From: VRUE01 sp963732225
Lineage (GTDB): Bacteria > Actinomycetota > Thermoleophilia > Solirubrobacterales > 70-9
DNA length: 64,000 nt
Direction: 5' to 3'
Assembly: GCA_963732225.1 (NCBI GenBank)
Contig: CAVSYR010000005.1
Span: 620,001 to 684,000, forward strand
Made by a program: the position numbers and the translations under genes. Positions 25,771 to 34,539 of this stretch are shown piece by piece (positions within the stretch are counted from its first letter, which is position 1; each line of letters starts with the position of its first letter). The notes under the pieces were generated by a model. The model saw only the letters and a list, made by a program, of their open reading frames with translations, did no database searches and was not told the DNA's origin.

Positions 25771-26211
25771 CTACGCGCCGAGAGCCTCGCTGACCGCGGC
25801 GATCGCAGCGGTCTCAGCCCCGCTGATGGGCTTGTCGTCGCCCTCGGTCTTGGCGCCTGCGACGCGCTTCGCGAGCGAGATGACAAAGCGTCGGTAGTCG
25901 TCGACCTCCTGCGGGGTCGCCTTCTGTTCGAGCAGCCCAACCGCTTCCCGGATCCGCTGCAGTCCATGTTCCTTCAGCTCCTCGGCCGAGTGAGCCTTGG
26001 TGCGATCCACCTTCGGCTTGCTCGAGACGAGCTCGTCGAGGAGCGCGGAGTCCCCGTGCTCCTTGCGGGCCTCGGTGTAGACCTTTGCCATCGCGAAGGT
26101 CTCGCGGAAGCTACCGCCCCGCTGCGCCGTCGAGACGATCATCCCGGCGCTCGTCGGCCCCTCCCGCACCACCTCCCACTCCTCAGGGGTGAAGTCGGCA
26201 CTTCCCGTCAT
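25771..26211 (-). CDS. Conserved actinobacterial hypothetical protein
   Basis: The 146-residue soluble protein opens FTPEEWEVVREGPTSAGMIVSTAQRGGSFRETFAMAKVYTEAR and closes with helices around ATPQEVDDYRRFVISLAKRVAGA. This resembles a small, all-helical family I recall only as hypothetical in actinobacteria. The ATG at 26211 is preferred to a TTG two codons earlier. It is convergent with the preceding genes and divergent from the SulP transporter. No function can be assigned. Confidence 0.65.
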   Translation of the reverse strand: MTGSADFTPEEWEVVREGPTSAGMIVSTAQRGGSFRETFAMAKVYTEARKEHGDSALLDELVSSKPKVDRTKAHSAEELKEHGLQRIREAVGLLEQKATPQEVDDYRRFVISLAKRVAGAKTEGDDKPISGAETAAIAAVSEALGA

Positions 26212-26288
26212 CGGCAATCTCCTCTCGCAGGCTCTCTGGACTTACCAAGTATCGGGCCTACCGCTCTAGCAGGGCGGGCGCTCCGTCC

Positions 26289-26311
26289 AAGTTGCCGAAC
26301 TAGTACATCGG
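26289..26311. repeat. 23-bp dispersed repeat, copy 2
   Basis: It matches 19375-19397 at 22 of 23 bases in direct orientation. The 249-bp gap between the divergent genes at 26211 and 26461 holds it. On the minus strand a frame of over 40 codons ends on a TAG inside this repeat (CDGEGYPMY), which may be the tail of a lost gene. Confidence 0.5.
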
Positions 26312-26460
26312 ATACCCCTCGCCATCACACTTCGGTGGCGCTACCTCGACGTCGGCCACACCGTCGTGGAAACAGCTCCCGCTTGTCACTTCCTCCCGCA
26401 GGACAGAGGATGCTGCGTGGTCGCCCCTTTCCCTGGGAACTCGAACAAACTGGAACAGCC

Positions 26461-28194
26461 ATGCAGAGGAGCAGGTCCGTAGATTCAGAAAGGCAACCTC
26501 ACAGCTCCGGCCGACTAAACCGCTGGGCGCCCGGACTCAAGCTCATCCGAGCGTACCCGGCCCCATCCGTTCGCCCCGACCTTGTGGCCGGGCTCGTGCT
26601 GGCCGCGATCCTCGTGCCTCAGGGCATGGCCTATGCGGAGCTCGCCGGCCTGCCGGCGGTCACCGGCCTCTACACGACGATCGCCTGCCTGGTTGGCTAC
26701 GCGCTCTTCGGGCCCTCGCGGGTCCTGGTGCTCGGGCCCGACTCTTCGATCTCGCCCCTGATCCTCGCCTCGATCACCCCGCTGCTGGTCGTCGGAGACC
26801 CGGGGTCGGCGATCGCCCTGGCCGGCATGCTCGCGATCTTCGTCGGCCTGATCGAGATCGGCCTTGGCCTCGGCAAGCTCGGATTCGTCGCCGACCTGCT
26901 CTCCAAGGAGGTGCAGGTCGGCTACATGAACGGCCTCGGGATCACGATCATCGTCGGGCAGCTGCCAAAGCTGTTCGGGTTCTCGACCGACGCCGACTCG
27001 TTCCTCTCCGAGCTGAAGGCGTTCGTCGAAGGTTTCGGCCAGACCCACACCGCCACGCTCGTGCTCGGCCTCGCCGTCCTCGCCATCCTGCTCGTTCTTC
27101 CGCTCCTCACCAAGCGCCTGCCGGCGATCCTCGTCGGAGTCGTCGCCGCCACGGTCGCCTCGGCGGCCTTCGGCCTCGCCGACCACGGGGTCGCGACGGT
27201 TGGGTCCCTGCCCCAGGGAGTGCCGACACCCGGTCTTCCCTGGACGAGTGCCGGCGACGTCCCGGCACTGCTGCTGGCGGCACTCGGCATCACCCTGGTC
27301 TCGCTGACCGACACGATCGCGACCGCGACCAGCTTCGCGGCCCGACGAGGAGATGAGGTCAAGCCCGATCAGGAGATGATCGGGCTCGGAGCGGCAAATG
27401 TGGCGGCCGGCTTCTTTCAGGGTTTCGCGGTCTCGACCAGCGGCTCGAGGACCGCGGTCGCCGAGCAGTCGGGGGCAAGGACCCAGCTGGCTGGCCTGGT
27501 CGGCGCCGGGCTCGTCGCGGCCCTGCTTCTCTTCCTCAACTCACTGCTCGCCGACCTGCCGCAGGCCGCGCTTGCGGCGGTGGTGATCGCCGCAGCGCTA
27601 TCGCTGATGAATGTGGGGGCGCTGCGCCGCTACTACGAGATGCGCAGGAGCGCGCTCGGCGTGTCCCTGGTGGCCAGCGCCGGCGTCGTACTGCTCGGCG
27701 TCCTGCAGGGAATCGTGGTCGCGGTCCTGCTGGCGATCATCCTCTTCTTCCGTCGCAACTGGTGGCCGCACGGCGCCGTTCTGGGACGCCCGCAGGGATT
27801 GGAGGGATGGCACGACCTCAGCGCCTATCCTGACGCCAAAGAGGTCGCGGGCGTCGTCGTCTACCGCTGGGAGGCGCCGCTTTTCTTCGCCAACTCGGGC
27901 AGGTTCCGGGACGAGATCAGGGGCCTTGCGAGCCAGCGCGAACCCGAGTGGATCGTCCTGCAGTGCGAGGCGATCACCGACGTCGACGTGACCGCGGCGG
28001 AGATGCTCGAGCTGCTCGATCGCGAGTTGAACGCGGCGGGAATTCACCTCGCCTTCGTCGAGCTGCGCGATCGCCTCAAGCAGCTGACGCTGCGCTACGG
28101 GCTGATGAACACACTCGACAAAGACCACTTCTACCCCTCGATCGAGGCAGCCATTGCCGCGATTCGAGCGGAGGGCGGCGGCGGACGAGACTAG
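26461..28194 (+). CDS. SulP-family anion transporter with STAS domain
   Basis: This 577-residue membrane protein shows the SulP signature near its N-terminus: RPDLVAGLVLAAILVPQGMAYAELAGLPAVTGLYT, then ALFGPSRVLVLGPDSSISPL. About ten to twelve hydrophobic segments follow, including FFQGFAVSTSGSRTAVAEQSGARTQLAGLV. The C-terminal STAS domain spans about residues 455-570 (VYRWEAPLFFANSGRFRDEI, IVLQCEAITDVDVTAAEMLELL). Family members import sulphate, bicarbonate or other anions, often with Na+ or H+. The frame extends upstream to 25741, but family homology begins after the ATG at 26461. Confidence 0.85.
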   Translation: MQRSRSVDSERQPHSSGRLNRWAPGLKLIRAYPAPSVRPDLVAGLVLAAILVPQGMAYAELAGLPAVTGLYTTIACLVGYALFGPSRVLVLGPDSSISPLILASITPLLVVGDPGSAIALAGMLAIFVGLIEIGLGLGKLGFVADLLSKEVQVGYMNGLGITIIVGQLPKLFGFSTDADSFLSELKAFVEGFGQTHTATLVLGLAVLAILLVLPLLTKRLPAILVGVVAATVASAAFGLADHGVATVGSLPQGVPTPGLPWTSAGDVPALLLAALGITLVSLTDTIATATSFAARRGDEVKPDQEMIGLGAANVAAGFFQGFAVSTSGSRTAVAEQSGARTQLAGLVGAGLVAALLLFLNSLLADLPQAALAAVVIAAALSLMNVGALRRYYEMRRSALGVSLVASAGVVLLGVLQGIVVAVLLAIILFFRRNWWPHGAVLGRPQGLEGWHDLSAYPDAKEVAGVVVYRWEAPLFFANSGRFRDEIRGLASQREPEWIVLQCEAITDVDVTAAEMLELLDRELNAAGIHLAFVELRDRLKQLTLRYGLMNTLDKDHFYPSIEAAIAAIRAEGGGGRD

Positions 28195-28396
28195 CCGGCG
28201 GTTTCGATTCCCTGTTCGAGTTGCTGTCGGGGGCCGGTGCCTGCATCCCTTCAGACCCCAGCCCCCGCTCTCACTTGCTCGACCCCCCGCCCCGGCACAC
28301 GCGAGCATCCAGATCTACGCCGAACCACACAAGCACTCAGGAAAAGTGGTTCCTATCTATGCGCCCCAGGGCCTCCAGCGCGATCGCCGACTGCAC

Positions 28397-28795
28397 TCAG
28401 GCAAGCAACTTTGACTTTGCCCGATCGAACTCCTCAGCCGAGAGTGCTCCTTTGTCTTTCAGTTCGGCGAGCTTGTGGAGTTCGTCCGCGGGAGAGCCAG
28501 CGTGAGCCTGCTCCCGAACGTAGCTGTCGAACTCCTTCTTGGCATCCACCTGGGCCTTGATCGTGCGGTCGCGCATCCCGTTGCCGCGAACGATCAGGTA
28601 GAGCAGCACCCCGAGGAACGGCAGGAAGACCAAGAAGAACACCCAGACGGCCTTCGCCACACCGGACAGCTCGTGGTCGCGGAAGAGGTCGCCGATGATC
28701 GAGATCAGGATCCAGATCCAGGCAAACAGAAGGAAGAACTCGAAGATGAAGAGCAGCCCTTCTCCGAAGCTGATGTCTGCGAGCAGCATCGTCAC
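28397..28795 (-). CDS. PLDc_N/SHOCT-domain small membrane protein
   Basis: The 132-residue protein has two hydrophobic helices (LLFIFEFFLLFAWIWILISIIGDLF and AVWVFFLVFLPFLGVLLYLIV) followed by RGNGMRDR, the pattern of phospholipase-D-nuclease N-terminal (PLDc_N) domains. A C-terminal SHOCT motif follows (ADELHKLAELKDKGALSAEEFDRAKSKLL). Many actinobacteria have such proteins and the role is unclear. Its start overlaps the end of the upstream DUF7144-like gene (ATGA). Confidence 0.75.
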   Translation of the reverse strand: MTMLLADISFGEGLLFIFEFFLLFAWIWILISIIGDLFRDHELSGVAKAVWVFFLVFLPFLGVLLYLIVRGNGMRDRTIKAQVDAKKEFDSYVREQAHAGSPADELHKLAELKDKGALSAEEFDRAKSKLLA

Positions 28796-29199
28796 GCCTC
28801 CTCAGACCAGTTGACCATCAGCTGGTAGATGATCACGACGTCGAGGATGATCATCAGGAACGCCCACAGCGGCGCCGCCGAGAACCAGACGATCTGCAGG
28901 ATGGCGTTTATGGCCAAGAGGGAGATTCCCAGGACGCGACTCACTGCGTTACCGACGATCAGGCCGACGCCGGTAAGCCCAACGAGAGCACCGAGGAACA
29001 GCTGAACCCAGCCCCAGGTCGTCAGGTCGAAGATCAGCGCGCCGTGACCGCCGACCACGACCACTTCGTTGTTGAGAATCGCCGCCAGCCCCCAGAGCGC
29101 ATCGAGGGAACCGAGGATCACCATCATCACTCCGGCGAAGGCGATCCAGGTGGAACGCTGGCCTCCGGCAGGTGGCCTAGAACTCTGACCAGCCTCCAT
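28792..29199 (-). CDS. DUF7144-like four-helix membrane protein
   Basis: The 135-residue protein has four membrane helices: TWIAFAGVMMVILGSLDALWGLAAI, WGWVQLFLGALVGLTGVGLIVG, VLGISLLAINAILQIVWF and PLWAFLMIILDVVIIYQLMV. The central T-T-W-G-W motif recurs as HTWGW in its paralogue at 34153. It is the first gene of a two-gene operon with the SHOCT protein. Function unknown. Confidence 0.7.
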   Translation of the reverse strand: MEAGQSSRPPAGGQRSTWIAFAGVMMVILGSLDALWGLAAILNNEVVVVGGHGALIFDLTTWGWVQLFLGALVGLTGVGLIVGNAVSRVLGISLLAINAILQIVWFSAAPLWAFLMIILDVVIIYQLMVNWSEEA

Positions 29200-29374
29200 T
29201 TGAACTCCTTCCTTTAGGGGGTGCTACTCAACCCTCACTTTAACCGCCCCTCGGGACGAGTATAGATTTCTTGTTCAAACCTATTGAAATCGTTATTGGC
29301 CTCAGAAGAGGTGGCACTTAGACGTTCATTCGAGAGCGGTCTGGATCACCCATCCGCTGTGGAACGCTGAAGAC

Positions 29375-30700
29375 ATGTCCGTCACGACATTCAGGTTCAC
29401 AGTGGCATTCGGGTTGACTGCTGCCTACGTCGGGTTCGCCGTCTGGGCGTCATCTCCATGGCGGGCAGAGCTGCGCGATGCGATCGGCCCGGTGATGGCG
29501 TGGGTAATCCCGACCTTCCTCGCCTACGTCCCGGCCGTACTGATCGGCTTCATGGTCTTCACGCTGATCACACTGCGCTACCGCGTTACATCGCTGGATC
29601 CACCCATTGGCCCATGGCCACAGGGCGAGTGGCCTCCCGTGACCGTCGTGACCGCCGCTCGGGATGAGGAGTCGGCCATCGGACCCACCCTGGAGCGGAT
29701 CGCCGACCTCTCCTACGACGGGCCGCTGACGGCGATCCTCGCCGACAACGACTCGACCGACCGCACCGCCGAGGTCGCCGAGGAGACGGCGCGGCGTCGC
29801 GGGCTGAAGCTGCGACGCACCTTTGAGCCGGAAGCGGGAAAGTGGCGGGCGCTCAACAGAGCTCTGGAGAGCGTCGAGACCTCGATCGTGGTCACCGTCG
29901 ACGCCGACACCCTCCTGCACCCCGACGCTCTGAAGTATCTGGTCAGCAGGCTGATGGGCGAGCCCGGAAAGAGACATGTATGTGCCTGCGCGGGCGCCCT
30001 TGTGGTTCAGAGCCCGACGCGCAACCTGCTGACCAGGATGCAGGGCTGGGACTACCGGCTCGGGATCAACGGGGTCAAGCGGATGCAGGCGGCCTACCAG
30101 AGCACCCTCGTCGCCCAGGGCGCATTCTCCGCGTACCGGACGGAGGACGTTCGCGCCGTGGGGGGCTGGCCCGACGCGATCGGCGAGGACATCGTCCTCA
30201 CCTGGTCGATGATGGGATCCCGTGGGCTCGTCGAGTACGAGCCGTGCGCGCTCGGCGTCACCGCGGCGCCAGAGCGGGTTCGCCAACTCCTGCGTCAACG
30301 ATCGCGCTGGGCACAGGGGATGCTGGAGGGCCTTCGGCGCCACCCGCCGACCGAGCAGCCGAGGGTCTTGGCCAAGTTTGTCTGCGGGCTCGACTACCTC
30401 GTGCCGTTCCTCGACTTCGGCTATGTCTTCTTTTGGATCCCGGGCATCGTCCTCTTCATCGCCGGCTATCCACTGTTGTTCTCATGGTGGTCGATGCTGG
30501 TGCTGCCGATCACCCTGGTCATCTACGGGCTGCTGCGAAGGTGGCAGGAGCGCCACGTCTTTCGCCGCCTCGGATTCCATCCCCGGCACGACGCCCTGGG
30601 TTTCCTCGGCTACCTGTTCGGCTATCGGGCACTGGTCTCGCCAGCCGCCCTGCGCGGCTACACGGAATACCTGGCTGGGGCGCCACGACGTTGGAGGTAG
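29375..30700 (+). CDS. Membrane family-2 glycosyltransferase
   Basis: The 441-residue enzyme has two N-terminal membrane helices (residues about 7-25 and 42-66) and a GT-A domain: VTVVTAARDEE, LTAILADNDSTDRTAEVAEE, VVTVDADTLLHPDALKYL (metal site), IGEDIVLTWSMMGSRG and LRQRSRWAQGML (the Q-x-x-R-W-type product motif). C-terminal helices close it (FGYVFFWIPGIVLFIAGYPLLF). Its architecture matches processive polysaccharide synthases. It is a second, divergent GT2 relative to that at 5976 and has no HEAT partner here. It ends 94 bp before the tRNA-Glu gene. Confidence 0.85.
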   Translation: MSVTTFRFTVAFGLTAAYVGFAVWASSPWRAELRDAIGPVMAWVIPTFLAYVPAVLIGFMVFTLITLRYRVTSLDPPIGPWPQGEWPPVTVVTAARDEESAIGPTLERIADLSYDGPLTAILADNDSTDRTAEVAEETARRRGLKLRRTFEPEAGKWRALNRALESVETSIVVTVDADTLLHPDALKYLVSRLMGEPGKRHVCACAGALVVQSPTRNLLTRMQGWDYRLGINGVKRMQAAYQSTLVAQGAFSAYRTEDVRAVGGWPDAIGEDIVLTWSMMGSRGLVEYEPCALGVTAAPERVRQLLRQRSRWAQGMLEGLRRHPPTEQPRVLAKFVCGLDYLVPFLDFGYVFFWIPGIVLFIAGYPLLFSWWSMLVLPITLVIYGLLRRWQERHVFRRLGFHPRHDALGFLGYLFGYRALVSPAALRGYTEYLAGAPRRWR

Positions 30701-30788
30701 CGGACGGCGCTGCGATCAAGCCGACGAGTCGGGGTCGCCGAGATCCTCGCCGGCCGGCAAGGACGACCCGATGAGATCGGCTTGCCAG

Positions 30789-30835
30789 AGCCATACCGCT
30801 ACGGGGATTCGAACCCCGGTTTCCGGACTGAGAAT
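30789..30835 (-). repeat. 47-bp repeat unit inside tRNA-Glu (intact side)
   Basis: It is identical to 19325-19371 and covers the 3' 42 bases of tRNA-Glu plus the 5 bases after its end. It is the intact-gene partner of the att-like copy 11.46 kb away. Confidence 0.75.
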
Positions 30836-30866
30836 CCGGCGTCCTAGTCCCCTAGACGATAGCGGC
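30794..30866 (-). tRNA. tRNA-Glu (anticodon CTC)
   Basis: The 73-nt cloverleaf is complete. The acceptor GCCGCTA pairs with TAGCGGT, the anticodon loop is TTCTCAG with CTC at its centre, and the T-arm is CGGGG-TTCGAAT-CCCCG. CCA is not encoded. A copy of its 3' part lies at 19325. Confidence 0.93.
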
Positions 30867-30958
30867 GAGGAAGGGGCATTCTAGCGAGAGGGGCGGGGGC
30901 GTCGTCGGGCCGGGGTGCTGGGGCTTGGGCGTTGGGAATCGATAGATTGCCCTTCCGC

Positions 30959-31042
30959 GCGGCTGTGGCGGAACTGGTAGACGCGCACGGTTCAGATCCG
31001 TGTGGGCGAAAGCTCGTGGAGGTTCGACTCCTCTCAGCCGCA
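30959..31042 (+). tRNA. tRNA-Leu (anticodon CAG)
   Basis: The 84-nt class II tRNA has acceptor GCGGCTG/CAGCCGC, anticodon CAG in CACGGTTCAGATCCGTG, an extended variable arm (TGGGCGAAAGCTCG) and T-arm GAGG-TTCGACT-CCTC. CCA is not encoded. It ends one base before the convergent hydrolase stop codon region. Confidence 0.93.
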
Positions 31043-31043
31043 T

Positions 31044-31961
31044 TCAAGCGGGCTGGTGGGCGGGGGTCTGCCAGCCTGCCTTTGCGGCGGTGCCGGCGAA
31101 CTCGTCGGTGAAGAGCGGCCAGAGCTCGCGGGGCAGGTCGTGGCCCATGCCCTCGATCAGGTGCAGGCGGGCGCCAGGGATGGCGCGGGCGGTGGCGCGA
31201 CCGCCGCTCTGGCGGATCAGGCTGTCGCGGGTGCCGTGGATCACGGTCACAGGCAGGTCGAGCTTGCGCAGCGCCGCGGTGCGATCACCCGAAGCAACGA
31301 TCGCATGCAGCTGACGCAGCACACCCCGCGGGTTGTGGCCGCGGTCCCAGGAGCCTTTGGCCACTCGCCGCAGGCGCTCCTGGTCGGTCGGGTAGGCGGG
31401 TGAGCCGATCAGCGCGTAGGTCCGCTGGATGCGCCGGATGAAGGCGTCGCGGTCACGCGGCGCGTCGGCCAGCATGTGGGCGAAGACTTTGAACGTCGGC
31501 TGGCCGACCCAGCGGTTGCCGGTGGTCGAGCACATCGAGACCAGCGAGCGGATCCGGTCCGGGTGCTCGATCGCGATCGTCTGGCCGATCATCCCGCCCA
31601 TCGAGATGCCGGCCACATGGGCCGAGTCGATGCCCAGGTGGTCCATCAGGCCAACCGTGTCGGCGGCCATGTCGGAGAGCCGGTAGGCGGCGGTCTCGCG
31701 CCGGCGCAGGAGCAGGTCGAGGCGGTCCGGTACGTGCGCCCCATCGAGCTTGGTCGAGTGGCCGATGTCGCGATTATCGAAGCGAACGACGCGGAAGCCC
31801 CGATCAGCCAACATCGAGCAGAAGTCCTCGTCCCAGGCGATCATCTGCGTCGCCAGGCCCATCACCAGGATCAGCGGCTCGCCGTCGGGGTCACCCACCT
31901 CCTGGTAGGCGATCTCAATTCCGTTGCTGGGCGCCAGGCGCTCCTCGCTCAACTCAGCCAT
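31044..31961 (-). CDS. Alpha/beta hydrolase
   Basis: The 305-residue protein has the alpha/beta-hydrolase triad: nucleophile in VAGISMGGMIG (Ser about residue 119), the acid in HGTRDSLI, and His in IEGMGHDLP. The oxyanion region is LILVMGLATQMIAWDEDF. It belongs to the large family of esterases and C-C hydrolases; the G-x-S-M-G-G elbow is typical of them. No signal peptide is present. The gene abuts tRNA-Leu and is divergent from the phosphoesterase. Substrate unknown. Confidence 0.8.
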   Translation of the reverse strand: MAELSEERLAPSNGIEIAYQEVGDPDGEPLILVMGLATQMIAWDEDFCSMLADRGFRVVRFDNRDIGHSTKLDGAHVPDRLDLLLRRRETAAYRLSDMAADTVGLMDHLGIDSAHVAGISMGGMIGQTIAIEHPDRIRSLVSMCSTTGNRWVGQPTFKVFAHMLADAPRDRDAFIRRIQRTYALIGSPAYPTDQERLRRVAKGSWDRGHNPRGVLRQLHAIVASGDRTAALRKLDLPVTVIHGTRDSLIRQSGGRATARAIPGARLHLIEGMGHDLPRELWPLFTDEFAGTAAKAGWQTPAHQPA

Positions 31962-32062
31962 CCGCGGAAGTCTAGCCAGACTGGCTGCCTGGCCAGACCC
32001 ATGTGCAACGTCTTACGGCCCCGGCGGGAGCGCAAAGCGTTGCACCGCTAGTTTGAGCGGCT

Positions 32063-33184
32063 ATGCGCACCGCGATCGTCTCCGACCTGCACCTGGGCAG
32101 TGGCACCGGCGAGGACCTGGTCAGCGACCCGGCGATCCGCGCCGCCCTGCTCGAGCGGATCGCCTCGGCCGACCGCCTCGTCCTGCTCGGCGACGTGCTC
32201 GAGCTGCGTGACTTCCCGCTGGCGCGGGTGCTCGAGTTGACCCAACCGTTCTTTACCGAGCTCGGCGAAGCGATGGCCGGCCGGCGCATCGTCCTCGTCC
32301 CTGGCAACCACGACCACCGCCTGGCCGAGCCGCTGCTGGAAGAGCTCAGCCTTGGTGGCGGCTCGCTCGGGCTCGAGCACCGCGCCCTGCCCGCCAGCGA
32401 GGCGCTGAACCGGATCGGCTCGTGGCTCGGTGCGGCGGAGCTCAGCGTCGCCTACCCCGGCGTCTGGCTGCGCGACGACGTCTACGCCACCCACGGCCAT
32501 TACATGGACTGCCACATGACCCTGCCACGACTGGAGTGCGTCGCCGCGGCGGCAGTCATGCGTAGCGGCCGCCGCCCGCCTGAAGCCGCCGCGCCCGGCG
32601 ACTACGAGCGCGTTCTGCGCCCGCTCTACGGCTTCGCCTTCGGCCTCGCCGACGGCGGCCTGGCGAGCAAGGCAAACCGGCCCTCCGAGCGTGCCTGGCG
32701 CTTGGTCGCCAACCGCAATGCCGGGGCGTTCACCAAGGCGGCGCGCAAAGCTGCTTTCGGCGCCGGCGTCCCGGCCGGCATCTGGGCGCTCAACCGGCTG
32801 CTGCGCGCCGACTTCGCGCCCGACGTCTCCGCCGCGGCAATCACCCGCGACGGCATCGCCGCCGCGACCGAGCTGATGCGGCGCCTGCGGATCGACGCCG
32901 CCCACGTGATCACCGGCCACACCCACCGCGCCGGGCCGGAAGAGAGCGACGCCCAATGGCCGCTGACCGACGGCGGCACGCTCCACAACACCGGCAGCTG
33001 GGTCTACGCCGACGTCTTCCACCACCCCGGTAGGCCGCCGGGGCCCTACTGGCCCGGCACCGTCACCTGGCTCGAGGACGAGGGGCCGCCCCAACGCGAA
33101 CGCCTGCTGATCGAGCGGCCCCGCGACGAGCTGCGGGGCGCGGTTCAGCGGACCGCCGAGAGGCTCAGAGCCACTCGGCGATGA
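32063..33184 (+). CDS. Calcineurin-like metallophosphoesterase
   Basis: The 373-residue protein has the full set of dimetal motifs: IVSDLHLGSG (D-x-H, residues 5-14), LLGDVLEL (G-D), VPGNHDHRL (G-N-H-D/E) and ITGHTHRAG (G-H-x-H), about 290 residues in. It hydrolyses a phosphoester; UDP-diacylglucosamine hydrolases and other MPE enzymes share this layout. The middle region (residues 150-280) is longer than usual and mostly helical. The 3' end overlaps the convergent dehalogenase-like gene by 20 bp. Confidence 0.8.
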   Translation: MRTAIVSDLHLGSGTGEDLVSDPAIRAALLERIASADRLVLLGDVLELRDFPLARVLELTQPFFTELGEAMAGRRIVLVPGNHDHRLAEPLLEELSLGGGSLGLEHRALPASEALNRIGSWLGAAELSVAYPGVWLRDDVYATHGHYMDCHMTLPRLECVAAAAVMRSGRRPPEAAAPGDYERVLRPLYGFAFGLADGGLASKANRPSERAWRLVANRNAGAFTKAARKAAFGAGVPAGIWALNRLLRADFAPDVSAAAITRDGIAAATELMRRLRIDAAHVITGHTHRAGPEESDAQWPLTDGGTLHNTGSWVYADVFHHPGRPPGPYWPGTVTWLEDEGPPQRERLLIERPRDELRGAVQRTAERLRATRR

Positions 33185-34034
33185 TCCGGCCGATCTCGGG
33201 CCCGGCGTCCTCCTGCAGGAAGTGCCCGGCGTTTTCGACCGGGCGCGGTGGCGGGTAGTTGAGCTGCTCGGAGACCCGCTCGCCGACGGAGAAGGGCAGG
33301 ACCATGTCCGAATCGGCCCAAAGCACCAGCGTCGGCCGCTCGTCCTCGCGCAGCGCGTCGGCAACCGCCTTGCCCTCGGCGGCGCCGGGCGCATCGGGCT
33401 CGGTCGGCAGGATCAGCGGAAAGGCCCGCGGCCCCGCCTTCGACTCGGGGCTCGGGAAAGGCGCTTCGTAAGCAGCGACTACCTCGTCGCCGGGGTCCTG
33501 CTTGCAGCCGCCGCGGACCAGCATCCCGACCGGCACGTCGGCGTTCTCGCGGACGAACTCGCGGAACATCAGCCAGGTCTCGCTCATCCGCTGGTGCCCG
33601 GTGAAGGGGCCGGTCTCCATGATCACGATGCGCGAGAAGCGATCGGGGTGCTCGACCGCGAGGCGCAGCCCGATTGGTCCGCCCCAGTCGTGGACGACGG
33701 CGGTCGCGTCGCGCACGTCGAGCTCCTCCAGCAACTTCGACATCAGCCCGATGTGGCGGTCGTAGCTGTACCAATCGAGATCGGTGGGCTTGTCGGAGCG
33801 GCCGAAGCCAGCGTAATCGGGGGCGATGCAGCGGAAACCGGCGTCGCGCACCGGCGGGATCACCTTGCGCCAGAGAAACGACCAGGTCGGCTCGCCGTGA
33901 AAGAAGACGACGGGCTTGCCCTCCCCCTCGTCGAGGTAGGCCAGCCGCAGGCCATCGATCTCCGTGTAGTTCGACTCGAAGGGAAAGTCGGGTAGCCCCT
34001 CGAGGCTCTCCTCCGGTGTGCGAACGACGTCCAC
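33165..34034 (-). CDS. Haloalkane-dehalogenase-like alpha/beta hydrolase
   Basis: From the GTG at 34034 the 289-residue product opens VDVVRTPEESLEGLPDFPFESNYTEIDGL, the usual start of this family. It has HGEPTWSFLWRKVIP (oxyanion and halide-binding Trp), AVVHDWGGPIGLRLAVEHP with Asp as nucleophile where esterases have Ser, and VENAGHFLQED with the catalytic His. The Asp-nucleophile H-D-W-G-G elbow separates it from the hydrolase at 31044. Dehalogenase activity is likely but epoxide or ester substrates are possible. The frame runs upstream to 34235, but that part has no family similarity. Confidence 0.8.
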   Translation of the reverse strand: MDVVRTPEESLEGLPDFPFESNYTEIDGLRLAYLDEGEGKPVVFFHGEPTWSFLWRKVIPPVRDAGFRCIAPDYAGFGRSDKPTDLDWYSYDRHIGLMSKLLEELDVRDATAVVHDWGGPIGLRLAVEHPDRFSRIVIMETGPFTGHQRMSETWLMFREFVRENADVPVGMLVRGGCKQDPGDEVVAAYEAPFPSPESKAGPRAFPLILPTEPDAPGAAEGKAVADALREDERPTLVLWADSDMVLPFSVGERVSEQLNYPPPRPVENAGHFLQEDAGPEIGRIIAEWL

Positions 34035-34152
34035 TGGCGGAGGAGCATATTGGACAACCTGGCAAATCCCGCACCAGAGCAGGGAAAGGAGGGTTATCCT
34101 CGAATATCCTCGCGCAAGTTCACAGTGCCTATTCGTTAACGAAAGGTTGGGT

Positions 34153-34539
34153 ATGAACGAGGAGAGCACCACACTCAGCGGTTGGTGGGTGTTCGCGGGC
34201 GTACTGCTTTTGGTCGCGGGCGTCCTCAACATCATCTATGGCATCGCCGCGATCGGCGATTCGAAGTTCTTCACCGAGAACGCCACCTACATAATCAGCG
34301 GCCTGCACACCTGGGGCTGGGTCATGTTGATCCTCGGCGTGCTCGAGCTCGTCGCCGCCTTCTCACTCTTCTCCGGTGCGGAGTTCGGGCGCTGGTTCGG
34401 CATCTTCATCGCCGCGCTGAATGCGATGGGCGCGCTGCTCTCGATCCCGGCCCGCCCGTTCTGGTCGCTGGCGATCTTCGCCCTCGCGATCATCATCATC
34501 TACAAGCTGGCCGAGGGGCCGGAAGGCTCCGTCAGCTAG
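34153..34539 (+). CDS. DUF7144-like four-helix membrane protein
   Basis: The 128-residue protein has four hydrophobic helices: LSGWWVFAGVLLLVAGVLNIIYGI, TWGWVMLILGVLELVAAFSLFSG, WFGIFIAALNAMGALLSI and FWSLAIFALAIIIIYKLAEG. It is a paralogue of the protein at 28792 (shared HTWGWV/TTWGWV motif and closing I-I-I-Y-x-L). An AAAGG ribosome site precedes the ATG. It is the only gene in its transcript and runs into the RDD gene head-on. Confidence 0.7.
   Translation: MNEESTTLSGWWVFAGVLLLVAGVLNIIYGIAAIGDSKFFTENATYIISGLHTWGWVMLILGVLELVAAFSLFSGAEFGRWFGIFIAALNAMGALLSIPARPFWSLAIFALAIIIIYKLAEGPEGSVS

Noticed and set aside
25741..26460. Upstream extension of the SulP frame
   Set aside because: It is antisense to the conserved hypothetical gene at 25771 and carries no SulP similarity.
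30222..30884. Plus-strand frame running from the GT2 gene into tRNA-Glu
   Set aside because: It is an alternative frame of the glycosyltransferase followed by translated tRNA (IRTPVSGLRI).
31002..31403. Plus-strand frame starting in tRNA-Leu
   Set aside because: It reads through the tRNA and then antisense to the alpha/beta hydrolase.
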